A stretch of 64,000 bases of DNA. It comes from Aphodosoma sp045631465 (GTDB lineage Bacteria; Bacteroidota; Bacteroidia; Bacteroidales; Paludibacteraceae). Positions 23,806-33,027 of the stretch are shown in pieces. Made by a program: the position numbers and the translations under genes. The notes under the pieces are model-generated. The model had not been told where the DNA came from and did no database searches. It worked only from the letters and a program-made list of their open reading frames with translations. Where the stretch lies: the NCBI GenBank assembly GCA_045631465.1, contig JAZQUV010000011.1, positions 62,001-126,000 on the forward strand, written 5' to 3'. Positions within the stretch are counted from its first letter, which is position 1. Each line of letters begins with the position of its first letter.

Positions 23806-25479
23806 ATGTCAACTAAATCAGACGTTAAAGAAGAAAAAAAGAATCTTAATTTCATCGAACAAATAGTGATGGGCGATGTTGAAAAAGGGTTAAACGGTGG
23901 TCGAGTGCAAACTCGTTTTCCACCAGAACCAAATGGTTACCTCCATATTGGTCACGCTAAAGCAATCTGCCTTGACTTTGGAATCGCAGAGCGTTTTGGT
24001 GGTACATGTAACCTTCGCTTCGACGACACAAACCCTGTAAAAGAAGACGTTGAATACGTAGATTCTATCCAAGAAGATATCAAATGGTTGGGCTACCAAT
24101 GGGAAAATATCTATTATGCATCGGACTATTTCCAACAACTTCACGACCTTGCAATTCGCTTCATCAAAGAAGGTAAAGCATATGTAGACGAACAATCGGC
24201 TGAAGAGATTGCAAAACAAAAAGGTACCCCAACTACTCCAGGCACAAATAGCCCATACCGCGACCGCTCAATCGAAGAGAACCTCGACCTCTTCGAACGT
24301 ATGAGCAAAGGCGAAATCCCTGACGGTTCGATGATTTTGCGTGCAAAAATTGATATGGCGCATCCAAATATGCACTTCCGTGACCCTATCATGTATCGCA
24401 TCATCACATCGCACCCACACCACCGCACTGGCAATCAATGGAAAGTATATCCAATGTATGACTTTGCGCATGGTCAATCGGACTACTTCGAAGGCGTAAC
24501 TCACTCACTCTGTACACTTGAGTTTGAAGTGCACCGCCCACTCTACGACTACTATATCGACCAATTTGCAACTGACGAATATCGTCCAAAACAACGCGAA
24601 TTCAACCGTTTGAACATCACATACACAGTGATGAGTAAACGCAAAATGTTGCAATTAGTGCAAGAAGGTCTTGTTCGTGGATGGGACGACCCACGTATGC
24701 CAACTATTTGTGGTCTCCGTCGTCGTGGTTACACTCCTGAAAGTATCCGCTCATTCATCAACAAAATTGGTTACACTAAATATGAGGCATTGAACGACGT
24801 ATCGCTTCTCGAAGCTGCTGCTCGTGAAGACCTCAAACCACGTGCTACTCGCGTATGTGCTATCCTCGACCCTATCAAATTGGTCATCACCAACTATCCA
24901 GAGGGTACAACAGAGGACCTCGTTATGGAAAACAACCCTGACAACGAAACTGCAGGCACACGCGTAGTGCCATTCGGACGTGAAGTATATATCGAACGTG
25001 GCGACTTCCGCGAAGAAGCCGATAAAGACTTCTATCGCTTGAGCCCAGGCGGTCGCGAAGTGCGTTTGAAAGGTGCTTATATCATCCAAGCAACAGGATG
25101 CGAAAAAGATGCTGAAGGCAACGTGACAACTGTATATGCTACTTACGACCCTAACACTAAATCGGGCACCGAAGGTGGCAACAAAAAAGTGAAGAGTACA
25201 ATCAACTGGGTGGACGTTAACTCAAGCGTTGAAGCAGAAATTCGTCTTTACGACCGCTTGTTTGCCGTTGAAAACCCATCGGCTGAAGAAGGTGACTTCC
25301 GCGACTTGTTGAATCCAGAATCAATGAAGGTTATCACAGGCGCACGCGTTGAAAAATCGTTGGCAGACGCTAAACCAGGCGACAAATACCAATTCTTGAA
25401 AATCGGTTACTTCAACACCGACCTCGATACTAAAGACGGACAATTGGTATTCAACCGCACAGTATCACTCAAAGGATAA
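23806..25479 (+). CDS. glnS: Glutaminyl-tRNA synthetase
   Basis: GlnRS charges tRNA-Gln directly with glutamine, a class Ic synthetase of the GluRS-like family. The 557 residues show the HIGH motif in PPEPNGYLHIGHAKAI (47-50), the CNLRFDDTNP loop typical of GlnRS/GluRS, and a KMSKS-type VMSKRK (about 270). Two anticodon-binding beta barrels follow, ending NTDLDTKDGQLVFNRTVSL. GlnRS is preferred over GluRS because of the length, the NLRFDDTNP form and the C-terminal barrels. It has its own promoter. Leucine codons are mainly TTG and CTC, a mixture that marks the start of the more G-rich segment reported in the findings. Confidence 0.97.
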   Translation: MSTKSDVKEEKKNLNFIEQIVMGDVEKGLNGGRVQTRFPPEPNGYLHIGHAKAICLDFGIAERFGGTCNLRFDDTNPVKEDVEYVDSIQEDIKWLGYQWENIYYASDYFQQLHDLAIRFIKEGKAYVDEQSAEEIAKQKGTPTTPGTNSPYRDRSIEENLDLFERMSKGEIPDGSMILRAKIDMAHPNMHFRDPIMYRIITSHPHHRTGNQWKVYPMYDFAHGQSDYFEGVTHSLCTLEFEVHRPLYDYYIDQFATDEYRPKQREFNRLNITYTVMSKRKMLQLVQEGLVRGWDDPRMPTICGLRRRGYTPESIRSFINKIGYTKYEALNDVSLLEAAAREDLKPRATRVCAILDPIKLVITNYPEGTTEDLVMENNPDNETAGTRVVPFGREVYIERGDFREEADKDFYRLSPGGREVRLKGAYIIQATGCEKDAEGNVTTVYATYDPNTKSGTEGGNKKVKSTINWVDVNSSVEAEIRLYDRLFAVENPSAEEGDFRDLLNPESMKVITGARVEKSLADAKPGDKYQFLKIGYFNTDLDTKDGQLVFNRTVSLKG

Positions 25480-25594
25480 TTTGAGAATTGAGAATTGATA
25501 AATTAGACATTTAAAGATTCTAATGGTTCTATAATTCAAACCCCAAAATATAGAAACTAATCATTAATAACTAATACATAAAACACAATCTATT

Positions 25595-26785
25595 ATGAGA
25601 CTTTCAAAGAATGTTGAGGCGTTTCGCCCAAGTCCAATCCGTGCAATGTTGCGCGTAGTAGCTAACCCTAATATCATCTCATTTGCTGGTGGTATGCCAG
25701 GCGAAGATTTGTTCCCAATCGACGATGTACGCGAAATGGTGCAAGTTGTGCCACGCAAAATGATGGAAATCGGTTTGCAATATGGTACTACTGACGGTCT
25801 TGGCTTGCTCATCGAAGAAATCAAAAAAGTATCGGAAGCACAAGGTTTTGATATGACTAAAAACAAAGTCATCATCACTACTGGTTCGACACAAGTAATG
25901 AATATCGTAGCTAAATTGATGCTCGACCCTAACGACATTATGTTGACAGAAGACCCTGTATTCGTGGGTAGTCTTGGTGCATTCTGTTCATATAACGCAC
26001 AAGTGATTGGTGTTCCATTGGATGATGAAGGTATCGTGATTGAAGAATTGGAAAGAGCATTGAAACTCCACCCAAAATTCATCTACATCACTCCAACATT
26101 CCACAACCCTGCAGGTTTGACATATAGCGAAAAACGTCGTCAAGAATTCATTGAAATGATGGCTAAATACCCTGACACAATGGTGCTTGAAGATGATGCT
26201 TATGGTCGCCTCTATTTCGATGAAGATACAGCAAAACTCATCAAACCAATGAAAGCATATGCTCCAAACGAACAACAATTCATCTATTGTAGTTCATTCT
26301 CAAAAATCTTTGGCCCTGGCTTGCGTATTGGTTGGATGATTGTTCCTAATGAATTGTATGACGTAGCAGAAATTGCAAAACAATCGATGGACGCATGTAC
26401 TCCTGTATTCTCACAAATTTTGGCATACGAATTCATCCGCACAGGTCGTATGGATAAATATGTTGTTTATCTTCGTGATACATACAAACTTCGTCGCGAT
26501 GCTATGGTTAACGCAATCAGAAAATATTGCCCAGCAGAAGCAACATTCGTAGAACCAAAAGGTGGTTTCTTTGTATGGTTGAGATTACCAGACGGCGTTG
26601 ATACAGATGCATTGTTTGACGAATGTAGCAAAAATGGTGTGGTATTCGTGAAAGGTTCGGCCTTCACTCCTGACGGCAGAGACAACCGCCACATCCGTAT
26701 CTCATTCTGTAACGTAAACGAAGAAATCATCGAAAAAGGTGTGAAAATCCTTGGAGATGCAATGCATTCTTTAATGAAAAAATAA
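25595..26785 (+). CDS. PLP-dependent aminotransferase (fold I, LysN/ARO8-like)
   Basis: The 396 residues are a fold-type I aminotransferase of the group that includes 2-aminoadipate and aromatic aminotransferases. Visible features are the early ISFAGGMPGEDLFP motif, ITTGSTQVM (cofactor phosphate binding), ITPTFHNPAGLT, LEDDAYGRLYFD (the PLP-pairing Asp) and the PLP lysine K237 in SSFSKIFGPGLRIGW, followed by RISFCN near the end (substrate carboxylate Arg). There is no HTH, so it is not a MocR regulator. The amino acid substrate is not readable. It follows glnS by 115 bases with no terminator and precedes heptad arrays. Confidence 0.88.
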   Translation: MRLSKNVEAFRPSPIRAMLRVVANPNIISFAGGMPGEDLFPIDDVREMVQVVPRKMMEIGLQYGTTDGLGLLIEEIKKVSEAQGFDMTKNKVIITTGSTQVMNIVAKLMLDPNDIMLTEDPVFVGSLGAFCSYNAQVIGVPLDDEGIVIEELERALKLHPKFIYITPTFHNPAGLTYSEKRRQEFIEMMAKYPDTMVLEDDAYGRLYFDEDTAKLIKPMKAYAPNEQQFIYCSSFSKIFGPGLRIGWMIVPNELYDVAEIAKQSMDACTPVFSQILAYEFIRTGRMDKYVVYLRDTYKLRRDAMVNAIRKYCPAEATFVEPKGGFFVWLRLPDGVDTDALFDECSKNGVVFVKGSAFTPDGRDNRHIRISFCNVNEEIIEKGVKILGDAMHSLMKK

Positions 26786-26789
26786 TAAC

Positions 26790-26888
26790 TAAGTAGTAAG
26801 TAGAAAGTCGTAAGTCGCAAGACTTACAGTTACGAATAAAGACTTTTGATAAAAAATTCTTACGACTTACTACTTATTACTTACTACT
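26790..26888. repeat. Two oppositely oriented heptad arrays that can pair, before pheT
   Basis: TAAGTAG, TAAGTAG, AAAGTCG, TAAGTCG (26790-26817) are followed by the complementary-type units TACGACT, TACTACT, TATTACT, TACTACT (26861-26888). The two halves form a long imperfect hairpin between the aminotransferase stop and the pheT start at 26902. Confidence 0.85.
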
Positions 26889-26901
26889 AATAATCTATAA
26901 A

Positions 26902-29361
26902 ATGAATATTTCGTACAATTGGCTTAAACGCTATCTTAAAACTGATTTACCTGCCGAAGAGTTGGCTAAAATATTAACTTCAATAGGACTTGAAGTTGGC
27001 TGTGTTGAAACTGTACAAACCATCAAAGGTGGCCTTGAAGGATTGGTAGTAGGTGAAGTGCTCACTTGCCGCGACCACGAAAACTCAGACCACTTGCACG
27101 TGACTACATTGACAGTAGGTGGCGATCCTATACAAGTGGTATGTGGTGCGCCTAACGTAGCTGCTGGTCAAAAAGTTATCGTAGCAACAGTTGGCACTGT
27201 GCTCTACGATGGAGAAGAGAGCTTTACTATCAAAAAATCGAAAATCCGTGGCGAAGAATCATTTGGTATGATTTGCGCTGAGGACGAAATAGGTGTTGGC
27301 ACTGGTCACGATGGTATCATGGTGTTGCCAGCAGATACCCCTGTAGGCATGACTGCTCGCGAATACTTTGGTATTGAAGACGATACACTCATCGAAGTAG
27401 ATATCACACCTAACCGTTCGGACGCAACATCGCACTATGGTGTGGCTCGCGACTTGGCAGCTTACTTCAAAGCACATAATATTCCTTATGAATTGAATAG
27501 ACCATCGGTAGAGGACTTTAAATCAGACAATAACGAATTGCCAATTGCTATCGAAGTGTTGAATACAGAGCGTTGCCCTCGCTATGCAGGTGTTTCAATC
27601 AAAGGTGCAAAAGTAGAAGAGTCGCCAAAATGGTTGAAAGATGCATTGCAAGTGATTGGACTACGTCCTATAAATAATGTAGTAGATGCTACAAACTATA
27701 TCCTCCATGCTTTTGGTCAACCATTGCATGCCTTTGATGCAGACAAAATTAAAGGTAGCAAAGTGGTAGTTGGCACAGTAGAAGAGGGTCGAAAATTCAC
27801 TACTTTGGACGAAGTAGAACGCACACTCTCGGCTGAAGACTTGATGATTTGCAATGCTGAAGAGCCAATGTGTATTGGTGGTGTATTTGGTGGTTTGGAA
27901 TCAGGCGTGACTGAAAACACAACAAATATCTTTATTGAATCGGCTTATTTCAACCCAGTATCTATCCGTAAGACAGCTCGTCGCCACGGTTTGAACACCG
28001 ACGCAAGTTTCCGTTTCGAGCGTGGCATCGACCCACATAACACAATCTATGTGCTCAAATATGCAGCAATGTTGATTAAAGAGTTAACAGGTGGCTCGAT
28101 TGCTTCGGAAATCACAGATATCTACCCTACTCCACTAAACAACTTCGAAGTGGATATCACTCTCAACAAAATCCACACATTGATTGGCAAAGAGATTGAA
28201 ACAGAACAAATTGAGCGCATCTTTGATGGTCTTGAAATGAAAATCGTTGAGCGCACTGCCGATGGTTATAAATTGGAAGTGCCTGCATATCGCGTTGATG
28301 TTCAACGCGATGTGGACGTGATAGAAGATATCCTCCGTATCTATGGCTACAACAATGTAGAATTGAGCGACAGATTGACATCTAACCTCAGTTTCTCGAA
28401 AGGGGTTGACTCTACAAAATGGGAAAACTTGATTTCGGAACAATTGACTGCCAATGGTTTCAATGAGATATTGAATAACTCGCTTACAAAATTGGCTTAC
28501 TACGAAGGACTAACAAGCTATACAGCAGAAACTTGCGTGCGCATATTGAATAGCCTCAGTCAAGACTTGAACGTGATGCGTCAGACAATGTTGTTCGGTG
28601 GTTTGGAAAGTATTGCGCGCAATGCTAACCGCCAAAATGCAGACTTGAAATTTTATGAATTCGGTAACTGCTACCATTTTGATGCCGAAAAACGCAAAAA
28701 TGCAGAGGCTTCATTAGATGGTTACTCGGAAGAATATCACTTGGCATTGTGGATTACTGGTCGCAAAAATGGATTGAACTGGGCAGCTTCGAATGATAAA
28801 GTAAGTTTCTATCAATTGAAAGCATATGTACAAAATGTGCTTGTGAGAATGGGTATTGATTTACGCAAAACTCAAATTGCAGAGACAAGCAATGACTTGC
28901 TCAGCGAGGCATTGGAAATCAAGACAGTGAGCGGCAAATTGTTGGCAACAATCGGTGTTGTAGCTCCTAAACAATTGAAGGCATTCGACATTGAAAATGC
29001 AGTTTATTATGCCGACATCCAATGGAAAGCTTGCTTGAAAGAGTTGAATAAACGCAAAATCAGTTATACTGAGATTTCGAAATTCCCTGAAGTGAAACGC
29101 GACTTGGCATTGTTGGTTGACAAATCGGTGCGTTTTGCTGAAATTGAAAAAATTGCATTTGATACAGACAAGAAATTGTTGAAAAACGTGACATTGTTTG
29201 ACGTTTACGAAGGCAAAAACTTGGAGGCAGGCAAAAAATCGTATGCAGTAAACTTCACTTTGCAAGACAAAGAAAAAACTCTCACAGACAAACAAATTGA
29301 CGGAATCATGCAAAAACTCATCAAGAATTTGACTGAGAAATTGGATGCAAAATTGCGTTAA
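26902..29361 (+). CDS. pheT: Phenylalanyl-tRNA synthetase beta subunit
   Basis: PheT pairs with PheS to form the (alpha-beta)2 enzyme that charges tRNA-Phe and edits mischarged Tyr. The 819 residues start MNISYNWLKRYL. They contain a tRNA-binding OB fold (about 40-150, with GDPIQVVCGAPNVAAGQKVIVA), a B3/B4 editing domain (HAFGQPLHAFDADKIKG region), B5 and the catalytic-like core, and a C-terminal FDX-ACB anticodon-binding domain (about 725-819, starting SKFPEVKRDLALLVDK). The length is normal for the long bacterial form. pheS is not in this window, so the two subunits are encoded apart. A strong terminator follows. Confidence 0.97.
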   Translation: MNISYNWLKRYLKTDLPAEELAKILTSIGLEVGCVETVQTIKGGLEGLVVGEVLTCRDHENSDHLHVTTLTVGGDPIQVVCGAPNVAAGQKVIVATVGTVLYDGEESFTIKKSKIRGEESFGMICAEDEIGVGTGHDGIMVLPADTPVGMTAREYFGIEDDTLIEVDITPNRSDATSHYGVARDLAAYFKAHNIPYELNRPSVEDFKSDNNELPIAIEVLNTERCPRYAGVSIKGAKVEESPKWLKDALQVIGLRPINNVVDATNYILHAFGQPLHAFDADKIKGSKVVVGTVEEGRKFTTLDEVERTLSAEDLMICNAEEPMCIGGVFGGLESGVTENTTNIFIESAYFNPVSIRKTARRHGLNTDASFRFERGIDPHNTIYVLKYAAMLIKELTGGSIASEITDIYPTPLNNFEVDITLNKIHTLIGKEIETEQIERIFDGLEMKIVERTADGYKLEVPAYRVDVQRDVDVIEDILRIYGYNNVELSDRLTSNLSFSKGVDSTKWENLISEQLTANGFNEILNNSLTKLAYYEGLTSYTAETCVRILNSLSQDLNVMRQTMLFGGLESIARNANRQNADLKFYEFGNCYHFDAEKRKNAEASLDGYSEEYHLALWITGRKNGLNWAASNDKVSFYQLKAYVQNVLVRMGIDLRKTQIAETSNDLLSEALEIKTVSGKLLATIGVVAPKQLKAFDIENAVYYADIQWKACLKELNKRKISYTEISKFPEVKRDLALLVDKSVRFAEIEKIAFDTDKKLLKNVTLFDVYEGKNLEAGKKSYAVNFTLQDKEKTLTDKQIDGIMQKLIKNLTEKLDAKLR

Positions 29362-29388
29362 TGTTTTAATAGGTTAATAATAATGTAG

Positions 29389-29423
29389 CAATGCATCTTA
29401 GTGATAAGATGCATTGTTTTTAT
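29389..29423 (+). terminator. Intrinsic terminator of pheT
   Basis: CAATGCATCTTA (29389-29400) and its complement (29405-29416) form a 12-base stem with loop GTGA, followed by TTTTTAT. Confidence 0.93.
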
Positions 29424-29451
29424 ATATACTTATTGTATTTTAGTGGGTAGT

Positions 29452-29496
29452 TTGAAGGTAGGGTGAAGGTTGCTTGCACCTTGCTGTATAGTATAT
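29452..29496. repeat. Dispersed repeat, family 1 (copy in reverse orientation)
   Basis: Read on the minus strand this is ATATACTATACAGCAAGG, then TGCAAGCAACCTTCACCCTA, then CCTTCAA. It shares the ACTATACAGCAA block with 53581-53620 and the CACCCTACCTTCAA block with 22346-22386 and 42205-42237. Confidence 0.75.
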
Positions 29497-29576
29497 TTAA
29501 ACTAGGGAGGGGGTTATTGTATTTTAAGCGCATTAGTTATTGTACAAAATACAATATATTTTAAAGCGAAAAAAGT

Positions 29577-30980
29577 ATGGATTATTTGACACTGGCAAAT
29601 ATTATAAAAAAGCAATTGGCATTTGAACCAACAAGGCAACAGAATGAGTTGATAGATTTGTTGGCTCAGTTTTGTTGCATGCCGACCGAGACAAAGGCTT
29701 TTATCTTGAAAGGATTTGCAGGTACGGGAAAGACTTCGATTGTCAGTGGACTGATTATGGCGATGAAGGTATTGGGGCAAAATACGGTTTTGTTGGCGCC
29801 TACGGGACGTGCAGCAAAGGTGTTGAGCAACTATTCGAATCATGCGGCATATAGTATTCATAAAGTGATATATAGGCAGAAATCGGCTGGGGATTTTACA
29901 TTTAATGTAAATTATAACTCGTTCAAGAACACATTATTCATTGTGGATGAGGCTTCGATGATATCAAATCAGAATACGTCGGGGGTGGAATTTGGGTCGG
30001 GACGAGTGTTGGATGATTTGATGGAATATGTTTATTCGGGCGATAATTGTTCGATGATTTTGGTAGGAGATACTGCACAGTTGCTACCAATAGGCCAGAG
30101 TTCATCGCCGGCATTGGACAAAAATATAGTGGAGGGATATGGATTGGAGGTGATGGAATATCAGTTGACACAGGTAATACGTCAGGCTGGGGAGAGCGGA
30201 ATACTATTTAATGCGACAAAAATACGTCAAGCTATAGAGAAAGAGCCTTTTGCGCCAATAAAACTTAATCCGAATTTTGATGACGTGAAATTGGTGAGTG
30301 GCGAGAATTTGGTTGAGGAGTTGGAGCACTCGTATGCAACTGTTGGAGAGGAAAATACGATTATTCTTTCTTACTCGAACAAACGGGCAGTGCTATATAA
30401 CAAAGGTGTGAGGGGGCAGGTGATGATGAAAGAGGATGAATTGTCGAGAGGTGATTATTTGATTGTGACGAAAAACAATTATTACTGGTCGAAACAGTAT
30501 GATAATCTTGACTTTATTGCCAATGGCGATATTGCAGAGATTATGCGTGTAGGAAAGCACTATGAATTGTATGGGGCAAGATTTGCGGACTTGACATTGA
30601 GGTTGATTGACTATGATATTGAGGTGACAGCAAGGATATTGATTGACTCGCTATATACTGAAACTCCTGCAGCACAAAATGCACTTAACCAAAACGTAAT
30701 GAGCGCAACAGCAGAGGATTATGCCGACATTGGCGATAAGCGAAAATTCTGGAAAGAGATGCAAAATAATGAGTTCTATAATGCACTGCAAGTGAAATTT
30801 GCGTATGCTATTACGGGCCATAAATCGCAAGGTGGATCGTGGGAACATGTGTACATAGACCAGGGGTACATAACAGAGGAGATGATTACACGAGAATACT
30901 ATCAATGGCTATATACCGCCATAACTCGTGCGAGGAATAAAGTTTTTTTAATAAATTTCTCAAAATATTTCTTAAAATAA
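29577..30980 (+). CDS. RecD-like superfamily 1B DNA helicase
   Basis: The 467-residue protein has the Walker A motif GFAGTGKTS (46-54), motif Ia-like LLAPTGRAAKVL, the Walker B-like FIVDEASM (about 120), a VGDTAQLLPIG motif III, and a C-terminal UvrD_C_2 region with TGHKSQGGSWEHV and YTAITRARNKVFL. That is the layout of short AAA/RecD-like or Dda-type 5'-3' helicases, common as single genes in Bacteroidetes. No nuclease or RecB/RecC partner is near. Its coding strand is strongly G-over-C (for example 29941-30000 has 22 G and 7 C), opposite to most plus-strand genes here. It could be an old resident in an inverted segment or an acquisition. Confidence 0.88.
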   Translation: MDYLTLANIIKKQLAFEPTRQQNELIDLLAQFCCMPTETKAFILKGFAGTGKTSIVSGLIMAMKVLGQNTVLLAPTGRAAKVLSNYSNHAAYSIHKVIYRQKSAGDFTFNVNYNSFKNTLFIVDEASMISNQNTSGVEFGSGRVLDDLMEYVYSGDNCSMILVGDTAQLLPIGQSSSPALDKNIVEGYGLEVMEYQLTQVIRQAGESGILFNATKIRQAIEKEPFAPIKLNPNFDDVKLVSGENLVEELEHSYATVGEENTIILSYSNKRAVLYNKGVRGQVMMKEDELSRGDYLIVTKNNYYWSKQYDNLDFIANGDIAEIMRVGKHYELYGARFADLTLRLIDYDIEVTARILIDSLYTETPAAQNALNQNVMSATAEDYADIGDKRKFWKEMQNNEFYNALQVKFAYAITGHKSQGGSWEHVYIDQGYITEEMITREYYQWLYTAITRARNKVFLINFSKYFLK

Positions 30981-31011
30981 TTGTAAATATCGAAATATAT
31001 GGGTAACTTTG
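30981..31011 (+). promoter_or_regulatory. Promoter of the lipoprotein/DUF5723 operon
   Basis: TTG at 30981-30983 and TAACTTTG at 31004-31011 are 20 bases apart. It begins at the first base after the helicase stop codon. Confidence 0.75.
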
Positions 31012-31039
31012 CAGACTAATAAAAAAAAGTTATAGAATT

Positions 31040-33022
31040 ATGAAAAACAACCGTTTAAGAAAAGTACTTACTACTCTGATTGCTATAACAATAGCATTAA
31101 CAAGTTGCGTTGAAAAGATTGATTTAAATAATATGGATAGTGATATTACTCTCAATCCTTCGTTAGTAGTACCTATCGGATCAGTGCATGCTTATATGAC
31201 TGATTTATTGACTTTTGTCGACTCATCTTTTGTAAATGTAGATACTAAAAATGGTATTTATGCTTTCTTCGAACAAGATGGAGTGTCGGTAAACTTTGAC
31301 ATGGACCAATTTGAAAAAGGAGATAAATTAAATGAGACGTTGACATTAGGTAAAATAGAGGAAGTAAATATGGCTTTCTCTATTATTGACCAATATATTG
31401 TTGATTTTAACACTAAAATTAGGACAATAAAAGAGATTGTCAATACAGGTGTAATTAAAAGAATTGAACCTATACAAGAGCCTGATGGAATTGTGCTACC
31501 AGATGAATATTTAGCTCAAATAGCACAAATAAATAATAATATTGAGACAATAAATCAATATGATGGTCAGGATATAAATAGTTTGCCAGATGCATTGCAA
31601 CAACCAATACGTGCGGCATTAGAGGAAATAAAGAAAGAAGTAGATGCAATTGGCGAACTCAAACCATTCACAGAAGTTGTTATACCAAAAACAGAATTTT
31701 CGTTCGTTCAAGAATCGTCATACAACTTTGGATTTAGCGAATATGTTGAAGGCGAAAAAAATATTCGCATTGATTCATTATTGATTACTACAGCAAATAT
31801 AGACTTTGAAATTGAAATTTCGGGTGTAGATTTTACAGATGGTAGCTATTTGTTAGTTAAGCTTAATTTCCCTCAATTGTTTGACGAAGAAATCCAAAGT
31901 AAATTTGAAACTATCAAAATTACAGAAAATAAATTCGTATTCAAAGAGGAGTTTCATGATGTAATAGCAAGACTACAAGCTATAAATCAAAACGATGAGA
32001 CAGAATTGGCTGTGACATTTACGTTGGTTTCGAATGGAGCAATGGTAATATCTCGTAATGCTAAAATCGATTTTGCAACAGAAATAAATGCAATCAATTT
32101 TGAGCAACTATATGGTCATATATGGCAAAAAGAAGAATTCAAATCTGGAGAAATAGCATTTGACGTACCAGAAGAGTTGTTTAAATCTAACTTAATAACA
32201 GACAATAACATTTTGATTTCTAACCCTATAGTGAACCTTAACCTTAGACACAATATGGGTATCCCTATGTTATTGAAATTGGATAATTTCTATTATGAGA
32301 AAGGTGGAGAACGATTCTATCTTGATAAAAATGAAGGACACCATAATATAGAATTAGAAATTGAAAAACCAGAAGGAGTAAACGAGTTTGCTAATAAAGA
32401 AATCTTACTAGATAATACAAATAGTCCTATCGCAGAACTGATACAAAAATTTCCAGAACATATTGGTTTGACATGGCATGCATTGACTCCTTTCACTGAA
32501 AACGATGATGTACATTTTGTTGTAAACCCATTAGTTGCAGATATGGATATAGACGTAACAGTGCCATTCCAATTCGATGAAAGCACCTCTTTTACATATA
32601 AAGATACAATAGAGGCAGACTTAGAAGAGATGCTTCAAGATATTACTACTATGGTAAATATTGATACTTTATGTTTATATCTTGATATCACAAGTGCTTT
32701 GCCTGCAACAGCATGTGCTAAATTATATTATTTTGATGAAAATAATGAGTTGTTGTACGAATCGACAAACTTTGAAATCACTGCAGCTGCAGTTGATGAA
32801 GAAGGTCGAGTAACTACACCTACAGAACAAAGTAAAACTATCAGTTTTAACTCTGAATTGGCAAAACAAATTATGAGCACTAAAAGTATAATGTTTGAAG
32901 TAGGTCTTAAATCAAAAGACGAAATGTCGAAAATTTATATTCAATCGACTGACAAAATAGACCTCAACCTAAGTGCTTTTGCAAAAGCAAAAATCAATAT
33001 TACAACTAACATAGAAGAATAA
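31040..33022 (+). CDS. Large uncharacterised lipoprotein
   Basis: The 660 residues start with a lipoprotein signal peptide (lipobox ALTSC, lipid-modified Cys23). The mature protein is acidic and beta-rich, with repeated patterns such as IRIDSLLITTANIDFEIEIS and the closing SAFAKAKINITTNIEE. A Ser/Asp-poor sorting region follows Cys23 (CVEKIDLNNMDSD), so retention or export cannot be told safely. I do not recognise a named domain. It precedes the DUF5723 outer-membrane protein by five bases, so the two are cotranscribed and probably act together at the outer membrane. Start: ATG at 31040, 29 bases after the -7 box. Confidence 0.72.
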   Translation: MKNNRLRKVLTTLIAITIALTSCVEKIDLNNMDSDITLNPSLVVPIGSVHAYMTDLLTFVDSSFVNVDTKNGIYAFFEQDGVSVNFDMDQFEKGDKLNETLTLGKIEEVNMAFSIIDQYIVDFNTKIRTIKEIVNTGVIKRIEPIQEPDGIVLPDEYLAQIAQINNNIETINQYDGQDINSLPDALQQPIRAALEEIKKEVDAIGELKPFTEVVIPKTEFSFVQESSYNFGFSEYVEGEKNIRIDSLLITTANIDFEIEISGVDFTDGSYLLVKLNFPQLFDEEIQSKFETIKITENKFVFKEEFHDVIARLQAINQNDETELAVTFTLVSNGAMVISRNAKIDFATEINAINFEQLYGHIWQKEEFKSGEIAFDVPEELFKSNLITDNNILISNPIVNLNLRHNMGIPMLLKLDNFYYEKGGERFYLDKNEGHHNIELEIEKPEGVNEFANKEILLDNTNSPIAELIQKFPEHIGLTWHALTPFTENDDVHFVVNPLVADMDIDVTVPFQFDESTSFTYKDTIEADLEEMLQDITTMVNIDTLCLYLDITSALPATACAKLYYFDENNELLYESTNFEITAAAVDEEGRVTTPTEQSKTISFNSELAKQIMSTKSIMFEVGLKSKDEMSKIYIQSTDKIDLNLSAFAKAKINITTNIEE

Positions 33023-33027
33023 ATACT